The position numbers and the translations under genes were made by a program. From Castanea sativa (lineage: Eukaryota; Streptophyta; Magnoliopsida; Fagales; Fagaceae), in contig NC_134022.1 in NCBI RefSeq assembly GCF_040712315.1, positions 8,432,173-8,496,172 on the forward strand: a stretch of DNA of 64,000 nucleotides. Direction: 5' to 3'. Positions 35,541 through 47,443 of this stretch are shown here, in pieces (within the stretch, counting starts at the first letter, position 1; each line of letters opens with the position of its first letter). The notes under the pieces were generated by a model that searched no databases, had not been told where the DNA came from, and saw only the letters and a program-made list of their open reading frames with translations.

Positions 35541-36250
35541 CGGCAGCTACAGCTTGGGCTATTGCTGACAGTGGCAAGGGCATGGGATTTCAGGCGGCGA
35601 CTGGGTTTAGCTTCTTCCCTCTCTCACATTCTCTCTCGCTGTGGGTTCTAAGTTCTTACAATAGATAGGAACTAATTTTTTTAATTTACCTGTGAATATT
35701 TTTTCCCCCATGTAAATTTAGTTTGTAATTTTTTTAATTAAAAAATGCCACATCATTAAAAAAATGACAAGTCATTATTCCGTTAGCTACATAAGTAACA
35801 TTGTTAATAACAGTTAGTAAAATGATAAATACAACTCAGTTTTAAAACTTAAGGGACTAATTGTGCTCGCTTCAAACTTGAGGGATCAATTGCGCACACA
35901 TGATAAATTTTAGGGACCAATGGTGTAGTTTTGCCTTCTTCAAAAGTCTAACTAAATTCAATTTAGAATTCCTCCTACATTATTTTAGATCATAGATATT
36001 ATTTGGCTAAATTTGGTTCATTAGTTCAAATTCCTATGTAAGTCTATCTTTACTTAATTTCTTTTTCATTTTTTTTAAATAGTTCGGAAAATATGGATTG
36101 TTTTTCATGTGTAATATTAACATATGTGTTCTTAAAAGCTAAAACACAATATAATTAGAGACATTACTCAAGTTGTATAAGTTAGATTGTTAACCATTTA
36201 AATAAAATCAATAGTAAAATAGATGATTTAAATATCAAAATAAGACCTTT

Positions 36251-36516
36251 TTTTTTATTTATTTAAAATCTAGACCCAAGGGTTAAGTTGATTGCAAAAA
36301 AGAAACAGCAGCTTACAAAGAGTCACGAATGACCGAAGGAGCTATTTCTTCAGGAGATGATTCAATCCAAACCTGAAGCTCATTGCTAGAAACTGTTTTT
36401 TTTACTAAAAATGGGCAATAGAATTGCCTATGTTTAACATGAAAGAGCTTACAAGAATGAAAACCATTAGCTAGCATAAGAACATCGTGTATCACATGAC
36501 CATACTTCAAATTCAT
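36251..36516 (-). pseudogene. LINE 3' end with RNase H-like tail, minus strand
   Basis: The minus-strand frame reads DVLMLANGFHSCKLFHVK and later QVWIESSPEEI, the closing part of the RNase H-like domain in plant LINE polyproteins. Downstream on the minus strand the copy runs into an A-rich tail (about 36270-36250). It is a strongly 5'-truncated LINE relic. Confidence 0.65.
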
Positions 36517-36639
36517 TATGACCCCAGCTAAGATGGCCTTGATAATTACCCCAACAGAGCACTAAAAAATACTCAATTCTTTCACAAAAATTAGCGAGTG
36601 ACAAGGTTTCTCTAGCTGATTTTGGTCATCTGAAGGGGC

Positions 36640-36847
36640 GAAAGCCTTTGTAGGTTCCTTTGTTGTATGTAGTTTTTCTCATATTAAAAGACATCAATTT
36701 TGTTGCTCATCACATTGCTAGATATGTTAGTAATTTTGAGACGTGAACGAAGGATATTCCATCTCACCTACACGCTGTAATTCTAACTTATTTAACTAAC
36801 TTTTTAGTAATGAAATTACAGCCTTCTTCTAAAAAAGAAAAAAAAAA
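36640..36847 (+). pseudogene. LINE 3' end with RNase H-like tail, plus strand
   Basis: The plus-strand frames read SFSHIKRHQ and, after a one-base shift, FVAHHIARYVSNFET and DIPSHLHAV, again the end of the plant LINE RNase H-like domain. A stop replaces the expected Trp after NFET. The copy ends in an A-rich tail at about 36825-36847. With the fragment at 36251-36516 it forms two LINE ends pointing away from each other. Confidence 0.65.
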
Positions 36848-37202
36848 TCCATAATGAAGCACAATTTTTAAGCTCAAACTTTTATTATATATTATATAGT
36901 ATAAGTATGTGATATGATTTATATATATGTATATTTTTTTCGAACGAATATATATATAAATTACTTATGGAAACAAAAAATAAAAGTTGATAAAAAAGAA
37001 AAGATAGTAACAATATTGGAAAAGAAATTATAATTAAAGCAATATATTGTCTGGGGATTGGTGTTAATTGCCAATTTTTCCCCTCGCATGTATCCCAAAA
37101 TAGCGCGCAACTCATTGCACACTCCACACACAAACGCAGCTTCATTCCTATCCATCCTTATCTCTCATTCTCTGAAAAAAACAAAAAGAAACAAAGAAAG
37201 AG
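36848..37202. other. Upstream region and 5' UTR of DAHP synthase
   Basis: AT-rich sequence up to about 37060, then probable promoter and 5' UTR before the start at 37203. No other gene. Confidence 0.5.
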
Positions 37203-40200
37203 ATGTCTCTGACTCACATTCTCAGAGGCTCTGTTTCTACAACCCCACTGCTCTCTCATTCTCACACCACTACTACAACCACCAAACCCCACTTCCTTCA
37301 CGTCACCACTCCAAAACCCACCACCACCATACCCTCTGTGTCACTCTCTGACATTTCTTCTTCAGAAAGCTGGGCCCCACACTCATGGACGTCCAAGAAG
37401 GCCCTCCAGCTCCCGGACTACCCGGACCCGGAAGAGCTCCGGTTGGTTCTCAACACCCTCGAGTCCTTCCCTCCCATCGTGTTCGCCGGCGAGGCCCGCA
37501 ACCTCGAGGAGCGGCTGGCTCAGGCCGCATTGGGTGAGGCCTTTTTGCTTCAAGGTGGTGACTGTGCCGAGAGCTTCAAGGAGTTCAGTGCCGATAACAT
37601 CAGAGACACTTTCCGGGTTTTGTTGCAAATGGGTATCGTCCTCACCTACGGGGCACAAATACCTGTCATTAAGGTTCGGTCCGGTTCTCTCTCTTTGTCT
37701 TTCGTTCCTTTTTTTGGGTTTTTTTTTTTCGTTAGATGATTTGGGTGGGTCTTTCGTTGTTACTTGCATGCTTTAAGATTTTGGGAATTCGAGCGTGTAT
37801 TTGTTGTTGTGTGCCGAGGATTAGGAATGCGTTTTGTTCGTTCTTTTGAGTGCTAGATACTTCATAATTGGGAATTTTGAAAAATGGCACGGATTAATAC
37901 ACTATCCTTAACTTATTTCATGAATAAATTAATACATTTTCCTCATGAGTTGCTAACAACTTTTGTATCAGTGCCTGACCATGTTGACTGACACCTTATT
38001 TTATATACACGCACACACATGGGTACTTTCTTATAGTTTTTTTTTTTTAATTTTTTTTTTATAGGATCTTCGTACTATTATAGCAGCAAAGTGATGATTG
38101 AAACTACCCTCATAATGATTATACTACAAACTATATAGGAAGATAAAGTGGAAAGTTGAAGTCTTATATATGATGGAATTGCTACACATGAATCATTATA
38201 CAATCCAATGAACTGGGCATTTTGCAAATTGTAATACTGGTTTATTTTAGAATAGTTTATTGTAAAAATTTTCAGCAGTCTTATAAATATAATTTTTCTT
38301 GCATCATGTTTTCAAGAATTCTTTTTGGTCTGCATTTCCTGCTGTTGTGACCCATAGGCTTCTCCCTTGATTGTTTACCAAACTAGTAATTTGGGTTCTC
38401 GTTAATATGTAATGATTTGTGGTTAATTTTATTATATTAAGTCAACTCTTAGATCTAATATTTTTTCCATTATCTTTTGTGTGTGCACCTTGCTTACATG
38501 TAGAAAACAAGCTCCAGATTTGGGATTGAGTGACCAAATTCTGACCGAAAGTTGCTGCATTTGTTTAACGTTTAAAGCTTAGTGACCATAACAAAATGTG
38601 CAAAGCCTTGCGTGCAAAAATCACGTATATAATGCCATGTGTAACTACAAGACATTTAAGTGAAATTTGCTTCACTTTGTTTACTTCATGACAGGTAGGA
38701 AGGATGGCAGGCCAATTTGCAAAACCTAGGTCAGATGCTTTTGAGATTAAAGATGGTGTGAAGCTCCCTAGTTATCGGGGAGACAATATCAATGGTGATG
38801 CTTTTAATGAGAAATCTAGAATACCTGATCCGCAAAGGTTGATCAGAGCATACCTCCAATCTGTTGGCACGCTGAATCTCCTTAGAGCATTTGCCACTGG
38901 AGGGTATGCTGCCATGCAGAGAGTGTCACAGTGGAATCTTGATTTTGTGGTTCACAGTGAACAGGGAGACAGGTATTTTATTTATAACACCTCCATTTAA
39001 TGCAATTTTTCTGTTGTGCCTCAATTTCGTATCTATAGTTATTCTGATTATTTTAGTCAATAACCTTATGCTTCGATTCAAGCAGTGGATTTCATAAAAA
39101 TAGTTGTTATTTTGTGGTCCCATATTCTTTATTAGCAAGAGAGTTGCTTGAAAATGAATGCTTTCAGTATTCAAATTTACCCGGGTTGGTTTCTTTTTGT
39201 ATCATACTTACTGAACCTTACCTTGTTGAGGAAAGGTACACAGAACTTGCGCAAAGAGTAGATGAAGCTCTGGGGTTCATGGCTGCTGCTGGGGTTACTG
39301 TAAATCATCCGATGATGAACACTGTTGAGTTTTGGACATCTCATGAATGTCTTCATTTACCATATGAGCAAGCCATGACGAGGGTGGATTCAACAACTGG
39401 GTGCTATTATGATTGTTCTGCTCACATGCTTTGGGTTGGTGAGAGGACTCGGCAGTTAGATGGAGCACATGTTGAATTCCTCCGGGGTGTATCTAATCCT
39501 CTAGGCCTAAAGGTAAATGGCAGTTGCACTTATAAGGAGATAAACATGGCAGTTGTGTTAATGAGAATCTACAAAGGCAACCTCAAGTTATATAATTTTA
39601 ATTTAATAAAAATGTTGCTCTTACGATATTAATTCTATAAACCTCAATGGTGAGAACAAGGGGGATTTCCAGGTTAAATCACACACTACTCAAATTATTA
39701 GAAATAATGCTTAACTTTAGATCTATGTAAAAGTTATAAAACCCCTGTTTTACTTGATTTAATTGATAATTTAATGTGTATAAGTGTGACATGTGTCCAA
39801 AAGATTTAAGGAGACTGTCTCATGCTTTTTGTGTGTGATACTCTGAGCTATTCTTTGGATTCTTATTATGGACATTGGTGCATGTCATTGATCTTTTTAT
39901 GAAGATTCTTGGTAAGTTGAGGTTTTCTTGTATAGGGGGTCTTGAAGTGATTGAGTGGGCTCAGTTGCTTTCACTCAAATGGTGCTCAAGATTTATGTAC
40001 TTCAAGGTTTTAATTGTTGAAAAGTCAATTTATTAAGTTCTCCATAATTTCACACATGAGATTAAAATTTCAACAATAATATTTTTCTACATTCTTTTCT
40101 CTGGGTTGTTGATGTCTGGACTTGTTCATGCAGGTGAGTGACAAAATGGATCCAAAGGAGCTTGTGAAATTGTGTGAAACTCTCAACCCTCACAACAAAC

Positions 40201-40908
40201 CTGGAAGGCTGACAATAATAACTCGAATGGGGGCAGATAATATGCGGGTAAAGCTTCCCCATCTGATTAAAGCTGTGCGCCAGGCGGGGCTTATTGTCAC
40301 TTGGGTTAGTGATCCCATGCATGGGAACACAATAAAGGCTCCTTCTGGTCTCAAGACACGACCGTTCGATGCAATCAGGGTAAGAACTCAACCATTCTCA
40401 GCTTCTGGACCCAGGTTACACCTTCAGAATACCCCAGAAGGGAGTTTTGCTCTACTTCCCTCAATCCTCACTTTACGATTGAAAATGGAACAATCATTCA
40501 CTGGCAGCATGATCCCTGCTTTAACTGCTTCCTCTCCCAGACTCAATCTTAGTTGAAATCTATTGACCTTTTCTTCTTTGAATTCTACCCTACTAATTTC
40601 TTTTCTCAAAGGCTTTGCTTGCCTGTAATGATACTTTTCTTTTGTCTCAGGCTGAGTTGAGGGCTTTCTTTGATGTTCATGCACAAGAAGGAAGCCATCC
40701 TGGGGGAGTTCATTTGGAGATGACTGGGCAGAATGTGACGGAGTGTGTTGGAGGGTCGAAGGCAGTGACCTTTGATGACTTGAGTTCCCGCTATCACACA
40801 CACTGTGACCCTAGGCTGAATGCTTCACAGTCACTTGAATTGGCATTTGCCATAGCTGAGAGGCTGAGGAAGAAAAGGTTAAAACCTGCTAACAACTTTC
40901 AAAGGTAA
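37203..40908 (+). CDS. DHS: Class II DAHP synthase, plastid (3-deoxy-7-phosphoheptulonate synthase)
   Basis: Five exons join in phase to 509 residues: 37203-37673, 38695-38972, 39236-39512, 40134-40379, 40651-40908. The enzyme condenses phosphoenolpyruvate and erythrose 4-phosphate, the first step of the shikimate pathway to aromatic amino acids. Residues 1 to about 50, rich in Ser/Thr/Pro, are a plastid transit peptide. Conserved marks follow: [25 protein letters not shown] with the metal-binding Cys near 121, [57 protein letters not shown] and [19 protein letters not shown]. All class II signatures are intact and no frame break is seen. Length fits the plant family (about 510-530). The family usually has several copies, so the exact paralogue is not named. 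Confidence 0.96.
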
Positions 40909-42947
40909 TGGTCCTATGAAGTGAGAGATATATATATATATATATACATGAGTGTAGGCACATTTATTTTGCTACCATAAAATTCTTATGTTTAAATGGA
41001 GGCCCTTGTCTTGTTAATTATATTTCTTTATAAATCATGTTTGTCGTAGTTGGACCCGTGTGTGCGTGTGGGGTCGTGCATGACTGGTGCTTTGGAAGCC
41101 TGCTTTGAGATGATGTTACAAATTTAATGGCTACATCATTCCCTTTTCAATATGAGATTATGATATCTTAAATTTCTTGACTTTGATGTGCTTTTCATGT
41201 TGTTAGGTATAATGGTTGTAAAATTTTGTTACCTTGGTGTGATTTCCATGCAACTTCTGAATATTTATCAAGCTTGAAGATTTTCTATAGTTTTTGGGCA
41301 GGTTGTTTTCTATGTCTAACCTTCATATGCGTAATTTATGTCATGGAGTCTTGACCTTTAAGTTAGAGGTCATGCCTTGGTGTAATAGTAGCAAGTACCT
41401 TCCACCAAAAGAGGTGACTTGATGTCTAGTTTCCCAAAAAATGGGGAAGATGCCCTTACACCAGTTTGTTCCTTCAAGTGGTTGAAGGTACAGGTTGGTG
41501 AATCTTGTCCCCCCAAGGGCCTATAATTATTGTTATTTCGCATTTAATTCGAGTTGAATTGAGGTGGATAAAGAAAAAGAAAAAGGAATTCAGCTTTGAA
41601 TTCGCATAGGCTTCCTTGGGCACCTTGGATGGACCACGTCGGCAATTAGAATGTTGGTTTGGGCTATTTTGTCATGTTCGATCTTGTCATTTTCCGTTGG
41701 GGGTGAGAACTGAGAAGAGCTTGGTTCTAGGCTAGGTACTTCATGAGCCTCTGTTCGAATGCTGAAGGCCTAATGGGCCCTCTTAATTTCAAGGTTAGAC
41801 AACCGTCTTTATAATAGCAATGGGAAACATGGGTTAACCTCCTCAAGCGTTCACAAAGAATGCATCTTCTTTAGACGCGCTACAAACTAAAATCATTCTA
41901 CGTTTGTTGTCATCCCAAAAGAATCCAGACTATATAAATAATCACCACTCAACCTAATAGATCTTGTGGCTATTGGGCCAAGAGTTTTGTAATTTAATTA
42001 ACATTTTTTGATATTTTTAATAAAGACATCTATGTGGCATTTTTTGGTATCTTCAATAAAGACGTCTAAGGATCAAACTTTGCGTTCTGAAACTATTAAT
42101 TATATATAAAAAAAAATCTGGTGGTTACTGGAACAATTAGTTGCTTAAAAAAGAACCAAAAGGAAACCTGAAATGCTATTTATTTATGTTTAATGGTTTT
42201 ATCAAATAATAGTGGGTCACTGGCTTTATGCAAAATCGAAATAGAAAAAAAAGGAGCAAAAATAGAACAAACAATTACTTAGTGAACACAAAAATTTACA
42301 TGAGTTGGTACATAGTGTAAGGCTTGCATCATGGGTCAGGTTAGGCACGTGAGGCAATATTTTTAACTAACCGACTAATGGTAAGTTGGGAAAATTTCAG
42401 TGTGCCACAAACTCACAAATCTATTAAATAAGTGGGTTAGTTAAAAATTTGAACGGTTTCAACTTTGTGGATTGAGTGGGTTGGGCGGGTTAATAAATTC
42501 AATTAACTTAATGAAATTATTTCAATTAAATGAGATAGTTTTTTGCTATCTCAAATAAGAAAAGAAAAGAAAAATTGCAATTTTTATTAAATATACATGA
42601 TATAGAGAGTAATAAAAAAAAAGGAGCATGCCGAATTTTCTATCCAATTAATGTGTTGCCAAATTCACCCTTACTAAATAGTTACACTAGTTTTGAAAAC
42701 ATAAATTAAGGAGGACAAACTAGTAAATTATTGGGTCACGTCCAGTTCGAAAAATCCAAGCACTACCACTACCACCCAAGTTACATACACATTATATAAG
42801 TAAATATAAAGAACATGTCACAATTATTTCTCATTTAAATCCAAACATATAGTTGTATTGATCAATGTAGTACAATTCTCAATTTAATGTCTATATCTAA
42901 GTTTTACCCAATTGTATATGCATGAAAGCTTAGAAATTGACCTAATT
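40909..42947. other. DAHP synthase 3' region and intergenic sequence
   Basis: A short (TA)n run lies just after the stop (about 40928-40946). Near 41360-41480 a block with CCTTGGTGTAATAGTAGCAA and CTTACACCAG is reminiscent of plant SINEs but lacks clear ends. At about 42590-42780 lies a copy of sequence that occurs again at 45965-46145 (see the sugar-transporter relics). No gene. Confidence 0.55.
42590..42780. repeat. Duplicated upstream sequence, left copy
   Basis: Shares, in the same order and orientation with 45965-46145, CATGATATA, GAATTTTCT, CCAATTAAT, GTTACAC, GGACAAACTAGTAAATTA and GTTCGAAAAAT. The right copy lies upstream of the minus-strand sugar-transporter pseudogene, so this left copy may be the upstream region of a lost neighbouring copy. 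Confidence 0.75.
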
Positions 42948-42963
42948 AAAAGAGAGCATTGGC

Positions 42964-43842
42964 CACTGGGCCTTGTAGCCTAGTGGCACCCGGTGTCATT
43001 GTATATCTATCAAGGGAGTTGATACCGTACTGTACCGGCCTGTACGGCCGGTATTTTCCGTTCCGCCACCTTTGTCGGTGCAAAAACATCTTTGTTTCGT
43101 ACCGGTTTGAATACCGGACATACCGGATTGTTTCGTTTATTCCGGAAAAAATATCGAATTCCGGCCGAAAAATATGTACTGGACCGAAACAAAACCAAAA
43201 ATTACAGAATTAGATTTAAATATAATAACTAAAAATTACTCTCTCTCCTCCCACAGTAACTTATTGTTGCTCACGTTGACGTTGCCACCTCCATTTCGCC
43301 TTCATGTTGCCAGTTAGCTCAGGTTTTGGCGAGCTCCTCCTCTCTGCTTCTTCTTCTACTTCTTCTTTTTCATTTTCTTTTTTCTTGGCTCTCTCACCCG
43401 GATGCTGTCTTTTAGTCAACTTTATATTAACTTTTCTAATACTTTTTCATTTTTCCTCTTTGTTTTTTGTGTCTTCTGCCAAGCCCACGTGAAAGTTACT
43501 TCCAATATCAAATTTGAGTACCATTAGTCATGGCTATTGAGTACTATTTCTCAGTGACATGATGTCATTGATATGCCATTGCCTCAAAAGAAGTTTATTT
43601 ATATATTTATATTATTATTTTGACTATTATTTTTAGTAATAGTATTTGGATTCTCAGCCGAAAAAAAAAAAAAAAATTAAATATATAAAATAGCGATAAA
43701 CCCGAAACGGTATACCAGTATTAACCGGTATCCGAAATATATCGTACCGCTGGTCAAACCGGTATAGCTTCCAGTATAGTATTGACTTCCTTGATACCTA
43801 TAGCTCGGGGGTTCTATCCCCCTCATCTACCCAGCAAAAAAA
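42964..43842 (+). mobile_element. tRNA-derived SINE, split by a nested insertion
   Basis: The left part has a Pol III A box (TAGCCTAGTGGC, about 42977), the right part a B box (GGTTCTATCCC, about 43810) and an A tail ending at 43842. A 16 bp target duplication, AAAAGAGAGCATTGGC, flanks it at 42948-42963 and 43843-43858. Without the nested element at 43011-43793 the SINE would be about 95 bp. Its right edge lies next to the last retained exon of the sugar-transporter pseudogene. Confidence 0.82.
43011..43793. mobile_element. hAT-like non-autonomous element nested in the SINE
   Basis: It begins CAAGGGAGTTGATACCG and its reverse complement from the right end begins CAAGGAAGTCAATAC, giving short terminal inverted repeats. 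Flanks ATATCTAT (43003-43010) and ATACCTAT (43794-43801) are an 8 bp duplication with one mismatch, the hAT size. Subterminal parts on both sides are rich in CCGGTAT/ATACCGG motifs. No transposase frame. Confidence 0.75.
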
Positions 43843-43870
43843 AAAAGAGAGCATTGGCTGTATGGTATAC

Positions 43871-45384
43871 CTGACAAGTGAACATTTGAGCACCACCACT
43901 AGGAAAAGAGTCCTTCCCCAGTACCCACTTATCAACAAGGGTTGCAAGAGCATTAACAGTATCAGTACCAGTACCAGTGATCACAGCAGACATAAGCGAA
44001 GCACTGCTTCCGAAACTGATTGTTTTGAACAAAACAGAAGCATAAAATGTGATCACATTCATGCCAGTGAGCTGTTGGAAAATAGGAATGCAAATGGCCA
44101 ATGGCCATGGTGAGTTGAGGTCTATACTTGCGTTCCAAAATAGTAGCCCAAGATTGTTTGATTAATTTCGAGGCTTCACGAGCCGCAAGTAGATCATTGA
44201 ATTCCGCATCCACGTTAGGAATGCCACGGATTTTTAAAAGTTGCTCTTTGGCTTCCTTATGATCGTCATGTTCAATCAAAGAGTTAGGTGTTTCAGGAAG
44301 AAAAAAATGAGCCTATAATGATTATTATAGCAGGGATCAGGGCACCCCTAAGCTCAATCGCCATCCCCAACCACCCTTAATCTCAGCAAAGAAATAGTTC
44401 AGAAGATTGGCAACGAGCATACCAATTGTAATTGCCAATTGGAATATCATGTTGAGGCCACCTCGAAATCTGTATGGGGCCATCTCAGAGACAGATTGGT
44501 ACAGACCGTAAAAAACTGAATAAATAAATAACAAATCACACAATATAATCATCAACGTTGGATTACATACACAAAAAGAAACCCGTGGATTAAAAAAAAA
44601 AAGCAAAAATCATTCACATGGATTACATACACAAAAAGAAACACGTGGATTTAACAATCTGATTTTTATATCAGCGATTTCTTTTAGTTCTTAATTAAAA
44701 AAAAAAAAAGACAATGCGCTTATAGATGCAAATCTTAAATAACTAGACACCAAACAAATTGGTTTGTATGATGATTATTAGAGATAGAGATCATGGTTAT
44801 TTTATTTTTACCTGATTGGCACATCCAATTCCAAAACCAAGAAACAAACGACCAACAATAAGCATCCAGATCTTTTGAGCAAAGCCATTGATAAGTGCAC
44901 CAACACAAAACAGTACTCCACCCAAAAGCATAGTAGTACGCCTACCAAAAATTCGGGTCACTGTTGCTGCAAAAATAGATACTACCAAAGCAGCAAGATA
45001 TAGTGATAAAGTAAACAAAGTCAATATCTGGCTATCAAACTTGCAGTATTGATCATCAGACGGTTTGAAGGATGACTCCTTTGCGTAAACAGAGGAAAAG
45101 AACTCTTTGAAGAAGGAATCCATTGAAGTAACTCCACCTATATATAACATTACCAAAAACTTGTATTAGTAACTCAATCATATAGTATAGAATATAAAAA
45201 AAACATTAATGATATCAAAAAGAGTAAAAAAGGGTTGCTCTTTTAGGATGTTACCTGAAATTCCAAGAAATTAGCCAAAAATTAAACCACCGGTAGCTGC
45301 AATTATGCATGTTATTTAGACCTTGCCAGTGAGTTTACCTAGATAATCCTTTCCACCAGGAGTAAGGATAGATCCCCCAGCCAT
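43871..45384 (-). pseudogene. Hexose/H+ symporter (STP family) pseudogene
   Basis: Minus-strand relic of a sugar transport protein, a 12-helix plasma-membrane monosaccharide symporter. Exon 1 starts with ATG at 45384 (MAGGSILTPGGKDYLGKLTG) but has two stops, after GKV and in place of the Tyr of LIFGYD. Exon 2 (about 45144-44810) reads [15 protein letters not shown] and [15 protein letters not shown]. Exon 3 (about 44510-43871) reads [45 protein letters not shown] and [10 protein letters not shown], with frame breaks near 44330 and 44100. After MFTCQ and a splice donor, the remaining exon or exons are missing. It is truncated and not functional. Confidence 0.93.
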
Positions 45385-45689
45385 TTTCTCCATCTTAACT
45401 AATGAATCCTTAAACTATAGAGTAGAAGAGACGAGAGGAGTGAGCAAATAAGTATGTATTCGATTGAGAAGTCAAATTTAAATTAACAAATTATCATTAC
45501 CAATATGAGATAATCACGTAAATATCAAAACAGATAATTCCAACTTCATAAAACTCACACTTTTCACCTAAGAAAGTTGAGAGATTATACCCTCTTGCCC
45601 TCAATTCCAACTGAAAAAGCCGAATATTCCGAGACTGAAGAAACTAGTCCAAATTCTTAGCACACATCACTTCCAAAGTTTTAGACTAA

Positions 45690-45896
45690 GGGTCTGTTTA
45701 GGATCCGTTTATTTTACTGGAATTGAAAACTTTTTGCTGAAAGTACTATAGATAAAGGTAAAAATTAGTTGAAATAATATAGTGAGACCCGTGAATAGTA
45801 CCAAAAAGTGCAGTAGGACTATAGGACTCATGAATAATAGCAAAAATAAGCTGAATAGTAAAATAAGCTGATTTTTTAATTGGTAGCCAAATGCAC
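45690..45896. mobile_element. Small MITE
   Basis: A 207 bp AT-rich unit begins GGGTCTGTTTAGG and ends CCAAATGCAC, imperfect terminal inverted repeats common in plant MITEs. The 5 bp ACTAA flanks it on both sides (45685-45689 and 45897-45901). No coding content. The superfamily is not certain. Confidence 0.65.
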
Positions 45897-45964
45897 ACTA
45901 ACTACAAAAATTTTTGTTTGATATTCTAACTAAAAAAATTTAAATGATACAAACTTATCATTTA

Positions 45965-46145
45965 GCTATACATGATATAAAAAGTAAGAAGCAAAAAAAA
46001 GAAAGGAGAGTGAAGAATTTTCTGTCCAATTAATCTGTTTGCCAAATAGTTACACAAGTTTTAAGAACATAACTTAAGTAGGACAAACTAGTAAATTACT
46101 GGGTCACATCCGGTTCGAAAAATTCAAACACCACCACCAAAGACA
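45965..46145. repeat. Duplicated upstream sequence, right copy
   Basis: Direct copy of 42590-42780 with many small changes. It lies about 600 bp upstream of the sugar-transporter pseudogene start and seems to be part of the old duplicated unit. Confidence 0.75.
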
Positions 46146-46619
46146 AATAGACAATCACTCAATTGAGTCAATTCAAAGTTCAAACAAAAATTGATAATTC
46201 TTATCAAAATTTAATTTAATATTAATATATATTTAACTACCCTCATCACCTCAACTCTTTTTTTATTTGGGGTTAGTGTCACAAGCTTTTTTTTTTTTTT
46301 TTTTTTTTGTGTGTTAATAACTCACACATAAAAATATTGTTGCATGTTGCATCCATGCATACATTTATTATGAAGTTCATCACTCATAAAAAAAAAATTT
46401 TAAAAAAACTATGGATACCCCTTTCATGTGATTAAAGCATATAAAATATCCCTTAGCTCAACTGACACCATACTGGGTTTAAGTCATTCAAACTCAACTA
46501 TTAAATTATAAAAAAATAAAAAAATTAATTAATTATGTGTAAATTTTTTCATGTGAAATATTGGAGAAAATTAAAAACCTATTTGCTTGAATAACTAACC
46601 AAAAAAAAAAATATTAAAG

Positions 46620-46760
46620 TTTTCTTGGATAATCCTTTCCATTAGGGATAGGGATAGCATTTTGTTCTAATTTGTTTTTGGCTTTCCTAACTAATCAAGA
46701 TAGGTGAGTAAATAATGATTCGATTAGAAAGTGAAATTGATAATGGTGGTGTACTCTGAA
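46620..46760 (-). pseudogene. Relic of a second sugar-transporter exon 1
   Basis: Aligns by eye with 45340-45480, which covers exon 1 and the leader of the sugar-transporter pseudogene. Shared stretches are GGATAATCCTTTCCA (GATAATCCTTTCCA in the other copy), GGATAG, CTAACTAAT and ATTCGATT. The frame is lost. This shows that at least two copies once stood in tandem. Confidence 0.65.
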
Positions 46761-47443
46761 TTCTTCTACGAACTCTCTACTTACATTTAAATGGATAGTG
46801 CTTAATCAAGTAAAAATCTAAATAGATAATTATATCCAATCTATCTATGCTATTATATATATGTATACAATTCCGAGATTAAATTATGGTGTTAAATAGG
46901 GTGTTTACAATAACCTTTTACCTCAAGAGGTAAAATGAAAATAATCTCTTTTTGTGAATCTAACTAGAATGTTGTGCCGAAAATGTGTTGAAAAAAAATA
47001 TAGCCAAGAAAATATATGAAGAAAATGAGATAATATATAGCAATAATTTGTCAAGTAGTCAGCCACACGCCAACGAACTAATTGTAATATTATTTGTTTG
47101 AAAAATATCACATGTAAGTGTGTCATTGATTCTCAAAAAGGTGAAGTAATTGAAATTCATAGGGAATGTATATGGGCGGTACAAATTTCTGCAGAAGGCT
47201 GCATAATTAAAGGCTGAAATTGCAAAATTAGCACACAGTCGAAGCCATTTAATTTACAACAAAATCATTCATCCCAGTAAATTTTATATCTCAAATTTGG
47301 CTATCAGCTAAACATTTTTGTTATCCAAAAAAAGCTAAGTAAACAGATAATTACAACGTAAGTGAATACCAAACAAGGTTATATATACTACATACAACAA
47401 TATTACCTAAATATCAACACCATATAGGGTACGTGAGATTGTT
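46761..47443. other. AT-rich intergenic stretch
   Basis: No gene or repeat end recognised between the transporter relic and the 3' end of the WAK-like gene. Confidence 0.55.

Larger units (their letters stand above)
34256..35934 (+). mobile_element. Pack-MULE with CIPK and GAE gene fragments
   Basis: The element starts GGTGAAACTACAC and ends GTGTAGTTTTGCC. Long terminal inverted repeats run at 34256 to about 34594 and about 35540 to 35934; the right arm has about 57 bp that the left lacks. Flanks TTCTTCAGA (34247-34255) and TTCTTCAAA (35935-35943) are a 9 bp target duplication with one mismatch, the hallmark of Mutator-like elements. No transposase is encoded. The interior carries pieces of two unrelated host genes, both on the + strand, so it fits the Pack-MULE definition: a non-autonomous MULE with captured gene fragments. 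Confidence 0.9.

Noticed and set aside
36885..37155. Hydrophobic minus-strand open frames upstream of DAHP synthase
   Set aside because: AT-driven Phe/Ile/Leu composition over probable promoter sequence.
41360..41480. Possible second SINE downstream of DAHP synthase
   Set aside because: The CCTTGGTGTAATAGTAG block is suggestive, but no B box, tail or target duplication could be defined.
42971..43820. A functional tRNA gene
   Set aside because: A and B boxes are present but separated by a transposon, and the surrounding sequence does not fold as a tRNA. The A tail and target duplication show a SINE.
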